A stretch of DNA of 64,000 nucleotides from Liquorilactobacillus uvarum DSM 19971 (GTDB taxonomy: Bacteria > Bacillota > Bacilli > Lactobacillales > Lactobacillaceae): positions 66,914-130,913 of the forward strand of contig NZ_AZEG01000001.1 in the NCBI RefSeq assembly GCF_001434935.1, read 5' to 3'. This document shows, one piece after another, positions 32,106-40,652 of the stretch. The position numbers were made by a program, and so were the translations under genes. A model generated the notes under the pieces. That model ran no database searches. It saw only the letters and a program-made list of their open reading frames with translations, and was not told where the DNA came from. The number at the start of each line of letters is the position of its first letter. The stretch's first letter is position 1.

Positions 32106-32669
32106 CTAATGCAAATCATTTTCACTTTTTCTTTCAAAAAAATCATTTGCACTAGTCTGAAGTTGATCCATATCAATTAAATCAATTGCATAATCATGAT
32201 TTTCCTGATATTTCTTTGCCATATTATAATCGTATTTCGTTTTTCCTTCAAATTCGGGATCATAAATCAGTGACATTTGATCAGTATGCTGCAACATAAA
32301 ATGCTGCCAATTTTTCAACTGCAGAGGTGTTTTGTATGGTTCAGAACTTGCATTTGCAAAAAAATTTACTTTTTCTTTCAGCAAATTGAAGGTCAGCTGT
32401 TTGTCATCCTGCCATCTTTTCTCAAAATCACTATACGGAAGAATCATTGCCACTTTCAGTTCCGGGTACTCCTTTTGCAATTCAAGTGCGACCTCAACAC
32501 TCCATTGCTCAATTCCCAGCTGACCACCAGAAATCACCCATTCTAGCCCCTCCTCTATTTTTTGAACAAGTAATCCCTTTAACACATTTTTTAAAACTTC
32601 AATCTTTGGATCATCCTTTTTAAAAACATTTAATTCATAACTGCGATATCCAGTAATCCACAATCGCAT
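32106..32669 (-). CDS. ypsA: YpsA-like protein (DUF1273, SLOG superfamily)
   Basis: About 187 residues with the opening MRLWITGYRSYELNVF, a glycine-rich EWVISGGQLGIEQWSVEVAL typical of the SLOG nucleotide-binding fold, and IYDPEFEGKTKYDYNMAKKY. B. subtilis YpsA affects cell division; the ligand is not established. The ATG at 32669 has AAGGGG 8 bases upstream. It is next to gpsB as in B. subtilis. Confidence 0.9.
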   Translation of the reverse strand: MRLWITGYRSYELNVFKKDDPKIEVLKNVLKGLLVQKIEEGLEWVISGGQLGIEQWSVEVALELQKEYPELKVAMILPYSDFEKRWQDDKQLTFNLLKEKVNFFANASSEPYKTPLQLKNWQHFMLQHTDQMSLIYDPEFEGKTKYDYNMAKKYQENHDYAIDLIDMDQLQTSANDFFERKSENDLH

Positions 32670-32871
32670 TTTCAGACCCCTTTTTTGTTTGATAAAAAGT
32701 TTAAACCTCTTGATTATCTTACTATTTAGCATATAATAACAAGATTAATAATAGTAGTATTTCCACTTTTTTTAGCACGTTCTTTAAATTTTTAAACATT
32801 TCCTAATCAACTGTAGCTACATTGAAAGAAAAGAAGCATCTAGTCCGCAAAGTACCGCATATAAAGCATTT

Positions 32872-32900
32872 TTGCCAAGTTTCTTCGTTGTTGGTATAAT
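32872..32900 (+). promoter_or_regulatory. Promoter of recU-pbp1A
   Basis: TTGCCA (32872-32877), 17-base spacer, perfect TATAAT (32895-32900), about 25 bases before the recU start. Confidence 0.85.
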
Positions 32901-32926
32901 AAGTCGAATGGGAGTGTGATGCAAGT

Positions 32927-33532
32927 ATGGTCCTCCATTATCCGAATGGTCAAACGTATCATCAATCATCTTCTAAGAGATTGCCCCACCGTGAACATTC
33001 TGATATTATTTTTGGAAATCGCGGTATGTCACTAGAGGAGGAAATAAATCAAAGCAATGCCTATTACCTGCAAAAAGAAATTGCGGTAATCCATAAAAAA
33101 CCTGTGCCGATTCAAATCGTTCAAGTAAGCTACCCTAAAAGAAGTGCTGCTGTAATCAAAGAAGCTTATTTTAAACAATCATCCACAACTGATTATAATG
33201 GTGTCTACAAAGGATATTACCTTGATTTCGAGGCGAAGGAAACTAAGAACAAAAAATCCTTTCCTTTAAGCAACTTCCACGAACATCAGATCAAGCACAT
33301 GAAAGCATGTACGCGGCAAGGTGGAATTTGCTTTACAATTATTAAATTTTCGGTTACACAACAGCTTTTTTTATTGCCGGCAGCTACTTTGTTTAACTAC
33401 TGGGACAATCAAGCTAAAGGACGAAAATCAATTGAAAAGAAAGTTATTGCAAGTTTCGGCTATGCAATTAATTATCACGTCCAACCGCTTATTCCGTATT
33501 TAACATACGTTGACAAGCTGATCAATAAATAA
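32927..33532 (+). CDS. recU: Holliday junction resolvase RecU
   Basis: Cleaves four-way DNA junctions in recombination and chromosome segregation. The 201 residues contain the family sequences IFGNRGMSLEEEINQSNAYY, the nuclease core YYLDFEAKETKNKKSFPLSN (catalytic D, E and K) and FHEHQIKHM. The start is the ATG in MVLHYPNGQ; GGGAG is 12 bases upstream. A 26-base gap leads to pbp1A, the conserved recU-ponA operon. Confidence 0.96.
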   Translation: MVLHYPNGQTYHQSSSKRLPHREHSDIIFGNRGMSLEEEINQSNAYYLQKEIAVIHKKPVPIQIVQVSYPKRSAAVIKEAYFKQSSTTDYNGVYKGYYLDFEAKETKNKKSFPLSNFHEHQIKHMKACTRQGGICFTIIKFSVTQQLFLLPAATLFNYWDNQAKGRKSIEKKVIASFGYAINYHVQPLIPYLTYVDKLINK

Positions 33533-33558
33533 TATTCGTTCTGTAAAAGGAGAAAATC

Positions 33559-35904
33559 ATGAGTAATCAAGATCCTAAATATTCACGTGTTGCCCAGAAA
33601 AATCAAAAAATCAAAAAACGTCGCTCAGCTGAACCAAAGGATGGAAAATTCAAAATATTTTTCAAACGCTCAGTGATCACTTTGATTCTTTTTTTGGAGG
33701 TCGCTATTGCTGTAGGTGCAACTGCATTTTTTTTGTATGCTAAAAATGCTCCAACTTTATCAGAATCTAAACTGTCAAGTACTGGATCCACTGTCATCTA
33801 TGATGCGGAGGGTAAAAAAATAACTTCCTTAGGTACCCAGAACCGCTTAAAAGTTGAAAGCCAAAACGTTCCTCAACAACTTAAGGATGCTATTGTTTCA
33901 ATCGAGGACCGTCGTTTCTACAAACATCACGGTGTCGATCCTGTTCGGATAATTGGAGCCGCTCTTTCTAACATCAAGAGTCCTTCACAAGGCCTTCAAG
34001 GCGGTAGTACTTTGGACCAGCAGCTGATAAAACTATCTTTCTATTCTACTAAACGTTCCGATCAAACATTCAGGCGTAAAGCTCAAGAAGCTTGGTTGGC
34101 ACTTAAGATGGATAATACTTATAGCAAAGATCAAATTCTTAATTTTTACATTAATAAAGTATTTATGGGTTACGGAACTTTTGGAATGCAAACTGCGGCA
34201 CACTATTATTACGGTAAATCTTTAAAAAACCTTACGTTGGCACAAACAGCTTTGATAGCTGGAATCCCAAATGCGCCTTCCGATTACAATCCCTACTCCA
34301 ATCCTCAACTTGCAACAAAACGAAGAAATGAAGTTCTCTCAGCGATGGTCGCAAATAAAAAAATTACTTCTGCGCAAGCTGCACAGGCTGAAAATGAAAA
34401 CATCAAAAATGGATTAGTGACAACTCATCAGAGCCAGAAAAAATCGCAAAATGCTAAAATTGCTGATTCATATATTAAGGAAGTAATTACAGACGCCAAG
34501 AAAAAAGGCTATGATCCTTATAAAGACTCATTGAAAATCTACACAAACCTTGATATGAAAGCACAGAAGAACTTGTATAATTTAGCTAATTCCAATAGCG
34601 AAATTTCATATCCGGATGACAAACTTCAAGTTGCATCAACCATTGTTAATCCTAATAATGGTAAAGTAGTCGCAATGATTGGTGGTCGAAAGACTGGTGA
34701 CGTAACATATGGGCTGAATCGAGCTGTTCAAACCGATAGAACAAACGGTTCAACTGCTAAACCTTTAATGGATTATGGTCCTGCAATCGAATATCTCAGT
34801 TGGGCAACATACCACCATCTAAAAGACACTGCTTATATATATCCTGGTTCGAACATTTCTCTTTATGACTTTGATCGGAGCTACAAAGGCTCAATGACAA
34901 TGCGAAATGCGATTATCCAGTCACGAAACATTCCTGCTATTCGAGCTCTTGAAGCTGTAGGTATTACAAAAGCACAAAACTTCATTAGCAAGTTAGGTTT
35001 TAAATATTCTAAAACACTTGAATTTCAAAATGGTATTGGTTTACCCTCTTCGACATTGCAAAATGCAGCTGCTTACGCTGCATTTGCAAACGGCGGAACC
35101 TACTACAAACCTAGTTATATTAGCAGCATCGAGACTAACGACGGGGAAGTCAAAAACTATTCTAGCAGCGGTAAGCAAGTTATGCAGTCATCAACTGCTT
35201 ACATGCTGACTGATATGATGAAAGATGTCATCACAAACAGTTCTGGAACTGGTCGCTACGCTAACATCAGTGGCCTCTATCAGGCTGGAAAAACAGGAAC
35301 CAATAGTTATCCCTCAGATGTTGCAAGCAAGTTCCCTAGTTCTGCGGATATGGATTCTTGGTTCAATGGTTATACCAAACACTATTCAATCTCAGTTTGG
35401 GTCGGTTATGACCATCCATACGAAGCTAATAATTACTTGGATACTGCTTCTGCGCGGATAGCCTCATACTTCTATAAATACGCAATGGAAAATGTTTCTC
35501 AAGGCAAGACTAATACTGATTGGGAACGGCCAAGCAACGTCCTTGTTAAAACAGTTAATGGAGTACGTGAATTGTATCTTGCAGGTTCTCCAGAATCAAC
35601 GGTGTCAGAGAGCTCATCTGAAAAGAAAAGCTCTAGTTCATCTTCAGACAGTATCAGTTCAATGACGTCTAGCTCGTCATTCTTTAGTGACAGTTCATCT
35701 GAAGAGAGCTCATCAAGTGAGGATAGCAGCAGTTCTAGCTCATCGTCGAGTAGCAGTTCTAGTTCATCATCATCTTCTTCATCTGAGCCATCGACAACTA
35801 CTTCGTCATCTTCAAACAGTTCTGAACAACAACAATCAACATCAACGAGCAGCAGCTCACAGCCTTCAAGTGACAGCAGTTCAAGCAGCAATAACGGACA
35901 ATAA
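33559..35904 (+). CDS. pbp1A: Class A penicillin-binding protein 1A with serine-rich tail
   Basis: Bifunctional peptidoglycan synthase, 781 residues. A basic cytoplasmic start is followed by one membrane segment (about 38-60). The GT51 glycosyltransferase domain has the catalytic Glu116 in SIEDRRFYKHHGVD. The transpeptidase domain shows S398-TAK, S455-RN and K578-TG. Residues ~681-781 are a low-complexity tail, mostly serine, that would sit outside the cell. SD AAGGAG. It is cotranscribed with recU; GpsB nearby is a known partner of this class. Confidence 0.97.
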   Translation: MSNQDPKYSRVAQKNQKIKKRRSAEPKDGKFKIFFKRSVITLILFLEVAIAVGATAFFLYAKNAPTLSESKLSSTGSTVIYDAEGKKITSLGTQNRLKVESQNVPQQLKDAIVSIEDRRFYKHHGVDPVRIIGAALSNIKSPSQGLQGGSTLDQQLIKLSFYSTKRSDQTFRRKAQEAWLALKMDNTYSKDQILNFYINKVFMGYGTFGMQTAAHYYYGKSLKNLTLAQTALIAGIPNAPSDYNPYSNPQLATKRRNEVLSAMVANKKITSAQAAQAENENIKNGLVTTHQSQKKSQNAKIADSYIKEVITDAKKKGYDPYKDSLKIYTNLDMKAQKNLYNLANSNSEISYPDDKLQVASTIVNPNNGKVVAMIGGRKTGDVTYGLNRAVQTDRTNGSTAKPLMDYGPAIEYLSWATYHHLKDTAYIYPGSNISLYDFDRSYKGSMTMRNAIIQSRNIPAIRALEAVGITKAQNFISKLGFKYSKTLEFQNGIGLPSSTLQNAAAYAAFANGGTYYKPSYISSIETNDGEVKNYSSSGKQVMQSSTAYMLTDMMKDVITNSSGTGRYANISGLYQAGKTGTNSYPSDVASKFPSSADMDSWFNGYTKHYSISVWVGYDHPYEANNYLDTASARIASYFYKYAMENVSQGKTNTDWERPSNVLVKTVNGVRELYLAGSPESTVSESSSEKKSSSSSSDSISSMTSSSSFFSDSSSEESSSSEDSSSSSSSSSSSSSSSSSSSSEPSTTTSSSSNSSEQQQSTSTSSSSQPSSDSSSSSNNGQ

Positions 35905-35925
35905 CAACAGTTAAATTGCTAAATT

Positions 35926-35974
35926 AAACAAAAACAGTTGGAAACTAAATATCAGTTTCCAACTGTTTTTGTTT
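35926..35974. terminator. Very strong terminator after pbp1A
   Basis: A perfect 21-bp inverted repeat (35926-35946 with 35954-35974) around a 7-base loop. The stem reads AAACAAAAACAGTTGGAAACT, so it carries an A-run before and a T-run after and could also act for the converging nth transcript. Confidence 0.92.
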
Positions 35975-36088
35975 AAAACGTGACTGCAGGCACATTAAAC
36001 AGCGTAAGCTTGGGGTTTTCTTGACTATGGATATCAGATTTTATTGATCAGCTACGCTACAGCTCAATATAATCAACATAGATGATCC

Positions 36089-36730
36089 TTACTGAACCCG
36101 AGTCTTTCCTTCAGCACATATCAAAAGTAATGGACATTCCACACATAGGGGCTTGCGGGCCATACATTGATAGCGTCCCCAAAAGATCATACAATGATGA
36201 GCTTTTATCCACAAATCTTCAGGCAGTTTTTTCATCAATGTTTTCTCAATTGTAAGAACGTCTGCTGTTTGAGGAACAATCCGCAGTCTTTTAGAAACAC
36301 GGGTCACATGTGTGTCTACAGCTATCGCGGGAATATTAAAACATTCTGCTAATACAACATCTGCTGTTTTGCGTCCAACACCAGAAAGCTGCATTAATTC
36401 TTTTCTTGTTTGGGGAACCTGCCCATCAAATTTAGCAACAATATCTGCAGCACAAGCAATGATATATTTACTTTTGTTTCGATATAAACCTATTGACCTG
36501 AGAAGTGGCATAACCTCTTCAAGACTGGCAGCAGCCAGATCTTCAGGTGCTGGATAGCGTACAAATAAACGCGGCGTGAGTAAATTGACTGCTTTGTCAG
36601 TTGTTTGTGCACTTAGAATAACTGCTAGCAAAAAATGAAAATCAGTATCTGCTTCAAGTGATGTTCGTGCATCAGGAAATTTTTGGCTCATAACTTCTAT
36701 CGCTCTAATAGTCTCCTTACTGCTCAGCAT
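36089..36730 (-). CDS. nth: Endonuclease III (DNA glycosylase/AP lyase)
   Basis: Removes oxidised pyrimidines from DNA. About 213 residues: helix-hairpin-helix LSGVGRKTADVVLAE with the catalytic Lys, the catalytic Asp in AVDTHVTRVSKRL, and a C-terminal [4Fe-4S] motif C-x6-C-x2-C-x5-C in CMARKPLCVECPLLLIC. The ATG at 36730 overlaps the dnaD stop (TGATG); a GTG one codon earlier is also possible. Syntenic with B. subtilis nth. Confidence 0.97.
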   Translation of the reverse strand: MLSSKETIRAIEVMSQKFPDARTSLEADTDFHFLLAVILSAQTTDKAVNLLTPRLFVRYPAPEDLAAASLEEVMPLLRSIGLYRNKSKYIIACAADIVAKFDGQVPQTRKELMQLSGVGRKTADVVLAECFNIPAIAVDTHVTRVSKRLRIVPQTADVLTIEKTLMKKLPEDLWIKAHHCMIFWGRYQCMARKPLCVECPLLLICAEGKTRVQ

Positions 36731-37464
36731 CACTTCTCATCCCCGTTCTTCGACGAGGTATCCGACCAATGATAAAGGGGAATATCAGGCTTATCCTTAC
36801 TTCGTTTGTTCTGATTATTGTTAGCATTTTCAGTTTGTCTGCGCTGGCGCATTTTTTGTTTTTCGCGCTGAACATCCTGTGCAGTTTTGATATGCTGCCT
36901 TTCCCAATTTAATAATACTCGATCAATATATTTCAAACTATATGCTTGATTTAAAACAGCCTCGCGTAAAGCTAGCAAGATCAGCGCTGGATCGTAGTGA
37001 TCATCGTTAAGCCACAAATTGATTGTCTCTAATTCAATTGGTGACAATGATCTACCAAATTCAACCTCAATACTGCTAAAAACTTTGTCTCGATTAATTT
37101 CATTTTTATTGTTAAATTGAACTTCTTCTTTTTGATGCTGTTTCGTAAGCATTTTTTCAAATAAAAGGTCAAATTGATAAATATCATGTTTCCTTCCATC
37201 ATGATCCGAAACTGTCTTAATTTCCATCAGTTTTTTTTCAATCAAGCGATGCAGCATCTGGTAAACCTCGGCTGTACTTTTTCCCATTTTTCCGGCTATT
37301 TTTTCAATAGCTGGAAATGGATCTCCTTTTTGGATAAAGCTATCTATTTGAAGATACAAAACAAATTCACTGTCATTCATTCCTAAAGAATGATAATTAT
37401 GCAGGATCAAATTTGAAACAGTCATTTGCCCTTCATGCAAATATGCTTGAAATATTTTATCCAT
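36730..37464 (-). CDS. dnaD: DNA replication initiation protein DnaD
   Basis: Helps load the replicative helicase at origins and restart sites. The N-terminal winged-helix domain spans residues ~5-110 (DPFPAIEKIAGKMGKSTAEVYQ), and the DnaD/DnaB C-terminal domain spans ~125-200 (FGRSLSPIELETINLWL, YSLKYIDRVLLNWE). The tail is basic and Asn/Arg/Lys-rich. The ATG at 37464 has GGAG 5 bases upstream; an ATG four codons earlier is possible. Confidence 0.95.
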   Translation of the reverse strand: MDKIFQAYLHEGQMTVSNLILHNYHSLGMNDSEFVLYLQIDSFIQKGDPFPAIEKIAGKMGKSTAEVYQMLHRLIEKKLMEIKTVSDHDGRKHDIYQFDLLFEKMLTKQHQKEEVQFNNKNEINRDKVFSSIEVEFGRSLSPIELETINLWLNDDHYDPALILLALREAVLNQAYSLKYIDRVLLNWERQHIKTAQDVQREKQKMRQRRQTENANNNQNKRSKDKPDIPLYHWSDTSSKNGDEK

Positions 37465-37506
37465 CTCTGCTCCCATCCTTCTTGTTTACTAGAAAAAAAT
37501 TGCTTA

Positions 37507-37545
37507 TAAAAAAAGCAGCCAAGATAATTTTTTACCCTAACCACT
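37507..37545 (-). terminator. Wobble-rich terminator after asnS
   Basis: Minus strand AGTGGTTAGGGTAA pairs fully with TTATCTTGGCTGCT when G-U pairs are allowed, loop AAAA, then a T7 run. The palindrome is hard to see in DNA because about half the pairs are wobbles on this strand. Confidence 0.75.
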
Positions 37546-37556
37546 TTTTGCCTCTA

Positions 37557-38858
37557 TTACGGATAAATTCGGTTCAGTAGACGTGGGAACGGGATTGCTT
37601 CGCGAATATGCTCCTCGCCAGTAATCCACGTAACCGCACGTTCCAAACCAAGCCCAAAACCAGAATGAGGCACACTACCATAACGCCGCAGGTCAAGGTA
37701 CCACTGATAATCTGCTTTGTCGAGTCCTGCTTTTTCAATTTGTTTTTCTAAATAAGCAACATCTGTTGCCCTTTCAGAACCACCTATAATCTCTCCATAG
37801 CCTTCAGGTGCCAAAAGGTCAGCACAAATAACAACATCTTTGCGAGTTGGATGTGGCTTCATATAGAACGGCTTGATAGCTTTCGGATAATTTAGTACAA
37901 ATACCGGTTTGTTGAAATGTTCTGCCAAGTACGTTTCTTCTGGAGAACCGAAATCTTTACCCCATTTAACATCTGGAAAGTCTCCGGACTTTTGCAACAA
38001 TTCAATTGCCTCATCATAAGAGATTCGCGGATATGGGAGTTTTGTATAGCGTTGCAAAACTTTTGGATCGCGTCCCAAAAGTTTTAACTCATACTGGCAA
38101 TTATCGAGAACACTTTGTACAAGATAAGCAATATACTTTTCCTGAATCTCCAAACTCTCTTCTTGATGTGTGAAAGCCATCTCAGGTTCTATCATCCAAA
38201 ATTCGATCAGATGTCTTCTTGTCTTGGATTTCTCTGCCCTGAAAGTCGGTCCAAATGAGAAAACTTTCCCATATGCCATTGCGCCGGCTTCTTCGTACAA
38301 TTGACCAGATTGGGATAGATAAGCATCCTTATCAAAATATTCTGTATGGAAAAGCTCCGTCGTTCCTTCGGGTGCTGATCCAGTCAGTATCGGCGCATCA
38401 AACTTAACAAATCCCTCTTTATGAAAGAAAGCATATGTTGCTCTGATTAATTCGCTGCGAATCTTTATAATCGCAAATTGACGTTTCGAACGCAACCACA
38501 AATGACGATGATCCATTAAAAAATCTGTTCCATGGTCTTTTGGCGAAATTGGATAATCTTTGCTAGCTCCGACTGGTTCAATGTCTTCAATTTCAATTTC
38601 ATATCCAAAATGCGAACGTGCATCTTCATGAATAGTCCCAATTACATACATGCTTTCTTCTTGCTTAACTTCTTTTGCCAGTGCGAAAGTCTCTTCACTG
38701 ACATCACTTTTCACAACAACTCCTTGGAAATACGCCGTACCATCTCGCAACTGCAAAAATGCGATCTTTCCACTAGAGCGTTTATTAGTCAGCCAAACAC
38801 CGATCTTAACTTTTTTATCAACATATTTTTTAGAATCAACAATACTAATCGTTTCCAA
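37557..38858 (-). CDS. asnS: Asparagine-tRNA ligase
   Basis: Charges tRNA-Asn. Class IIb synthetase of 433 residues: an OB-fold anticodon domain (residues ~15-105, [20 protein letters not shown]) and a catalytic core with motif 2 [20 protein letters not shown] and motif 3 [20 protein letters not shown] start at 38858 with AGGAGG 8 bases upstream. Only 12 bases separate it from aspB, whose product works on aspartate/oxaloacetate. Confidence 0.98.
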   Translation of the reverse strand: METISIVDSKKYVDKKVKIGVWLTNKRSSGKIAFLQLRDGTAYFQGVVVKSDVSEETFALAKEVKQEESMYVIGTIHEDARSHFGYEIEIEDIEPVGASKDYPISPKDHGTDFLMDHRHLWLRSKRQFAIIKIRSELIRATYAFFHKEGFVKFDAPILTGSAPEGTTELFHTEYFDKDAYLSQSGQLYEEAGAMAYGKVFSFGPTFRAEKSKTRRHLIEFWMIEPEMAFTHQEESLEIQEKYIAYLVQSVLDNCQYELKLLGRDPKVLQRYTKLPYPRISYDEAIELLQKSGDFPDVKWGKDFGSPEETYLAEHFNKPVFVLNYPKAIKPFYMKPHPTRKDVVICADLLAPEGYGEIIGGSERATDVAYLEKQIEKAGLDKADYQWYLDLRRYGSVPHSGFGLGLERAVTWITGEEHIREAIPFPRLLNRIYP

Positions 38859-38870
38859 AAATGCAGCCTC

Positions 38871-40052
38871 CTACAGATGTTTTTCAATAAATATTTTCAT
38901 TCGTTTTAAAGCTTCATTTAAACTATCCATATCAGTCGCATAACTAAGCCTGATGTGTTCAGGCATTCCGAAAGCAACGCCTGCTACCACCGCAACATGT
39001 GCTTCTTCAAGCAGAGCAGAAGCAAAATTCTCGGTTGATGAGAAACCAGTCATTTTAACTGTTTCCGCAATATTAGGGAAAAGATAAAATGCTCCTTCAG
39101 GTTTGGTCGCAAGTTTCACACCTGGCAAAGCTATAAGCTGCGGATAAACTGTATTCAAACGTTTTTCAAATTGAATACGCATTTTTTCCACTACATCCTG
39201 ATCTCCGGTCAATGCTTCCAAAGCAGCATATTGACTCACAGCTGCTAGATTGCTGGTCGCATGACTGATAACAACGTTCATCTTCTGAATGACCTTCTTT
39301 GGCGCAACGGTATACCCGACACGCCAGCCTGTCATAGCATAAGCTTTTGACAATCCACTCACCAGAATGGTCTGATCCTTGATCTTCTGACCGAGCCCAA
39401 TCAGAGAAACAAATTGATGTCCATTATAAACAAGTTTGCCGTACATATCGTCTGCAATCAATATAATATCATTTTTGACTGCCCATTCACCAATTGCAAG
39501 TAATTCAGCACGATTGTAGATCAAGCCAGAAGGATTCTGCGGCGAATTAATAATCACTGCACGTGTCTTGGATGTGCGTTCTCTTTCCAGTTCATCAACT
39601 GTTACTTTAGCTCCGTTAGATGGCATAACAAAAACAGGTTTGCCACCAGCTAACTTGACCTGTTCACCATAACTAACCCAATATGGCAAAGGAATTAAAA
39701 CTTCATCATTGTCATTTAACAGTGTCTGCGCAAGAACGTATAAAGAAAACTTTCCACCGACAGTAACGGCAACTTGGTCAGTTGTATACTCAGTGTTGAA
39801 ATCTTTTCGCAAGCGATCACAGATTGCCTGTTTCAACTCAATTATTCCTGTTGCAGGGGTATAAAAATCAGATTTTCCTGTTTCGATGGCATTAATGGCA
39901 GCCTCTTTAATTTTCCGTGGTGTGTTAAAATCCGGCTCTCCGACGCCAAGATTGATGACATCAATTCCCTTAGCGACCATTTCTTTTGCTTTTGCTGAAA
40001 GAGCTAGTGTTGCTGACGGCTGGACCTGCATAACTCTGCTTGCAATTTTCAT
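38871..40052 (-). CDS. aspB: Aspartate aminotransferase family protein (PLP, class I)
   Basis: Transfers amino groups between aspartate and 2-oxoglutarate. The 393 residues include the PLP-lysine motif SGLSKAYAMTGWRVGY (Lys about 234), the NSPQNPSG motif (about 168-175) and YATDMDSLNEAL near the C-terminus. Upstream of asnS as in B. subtilis, which supports aspartate rather than another substrate. Confidence 0.95.
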   Translation of the reverse strand: MKIASRVMQVQPSATLALSAKAKEMVAKGIDVINLGVGEPDFNTPRKIKEAAINAIETGKSDFYTPATGIIELKQAICDRLRKDFNTEYTTDQVAVTVGGKFSLYVLAQTLLNDNDEVLIPLPYWVSYGEQVKLAGGKPVFVMPSNGAKVTVDELERERTSKTRAVIINSPQNPSGLIYNRAELLAIGEWAVKNDIILIADDMYGKLVYNGHQFVSLIGLGQKIKDQTILVSGLSKAYAMTGWRVGYTVAPKKVIQKMNVVISHATSNLAAVSQYAALEALTGDQDVVEKMRIQFEKRLNTVYPQLIALPGVKLATKPEGAFYLFPNIAETVKMTGFSSTENFASALLEEAHVAVVAGVAFGMPEHIRLSYATDMDSLNEALKRMKIFIEKHL

Positions 40053-40071
40053 TTTCTACACCTTCATTATT

Positions 40072-40569
40072 CTAGATATTTTGAATCGTTTTAAGCATTG
40101 AACCGTTCTTGAATGATACTAAGTCATAACACAGACGATTATATTTATTGAGATAAGTTATTTCCCATACTGGTTTTTTCTTCCACATTCCCATCGCAAT
40201 TTTAGTTATTTTTTTAGGCTGATGTTCTTTTTGAACAATCGAACGCGCCTTTGTACCGCTAATCCCCTTATCATGAGAATAAATATTTATCTGACCGCCC
40301 TTCTGAGCAATAACTACATAAATATTTTGACTATTAGTATTCTGACCATCGATGGTAAAATAAGTCTTTTGACGGTTATACCAGTAGAAATTCTTCACAG
40401 TTTTCAGCTTCGCATACTTTTGAGCTAACTTAGTAGCCTCCGCTTTAGCCTCTCTTTTGGGAGACGTTAGCTGCGAGTAAATAACAAAGGCCCCAAATGC
40501 AACGATAATCACTGTTGCGAGGACTATCATTCTTCTTAGATTGTTTCGGTAATGCTTTGTTCTTCTCAT
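40072..40569 (-). CDS. ypmB: YpmB-like membrane-anchored protein (DUF5590)
   Basis: 165 residues: a basic N-terminus, one membrane segment (about residues 14-35, MIVLATVIIVAFGAFVIYS) and an extracellular PepSY-like domain with the repeated pattern FYWYNRQKTYFTIDG and MWKKKPVWEITYLN. The function is unknown. The position between dinG and aspB is the B. subtilis ypmB position. Confidence 0.85.
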   Translation of the reverse strand: MRRTKHYRNNLRRMIVLATVIIVAFGAFVIYSQLTSPKREAKAEATKLAQKYAKLKTVKNFYWYNRQKTYFTIDGQNTNSQNIYVVIAQKGGQINIYSHDKGISGTKARSIVQKEHQPKKITKIAMGMWKKKPVWEITYLNKYNRLCYDLVSFKNGSMLKTIQNI

Positions 40570-40652
40570 AGACCCCTCTCATCTCTTTTGCGACTATTAC
40601 TAAGAAACTACATGCCCGTTTTATTATAGCAATAATCAATTTTTTTTTGAAG

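Noticed and set aside
35499-35891. 130-codon antisense open frame opposite the PBP1A tail
   Set aside because: It arises from the serine codon bias of the tail read backwards (Glu/Asp/Leu repeats) and has no ribosome binding site.
35599-35904. Ser-codon tract as a possible DNA repeat array or CRISPR-like element
   Set aside because: No regular spacing or identical units; it is in frame with PBP1A and explained by a low-complexity protein tail.
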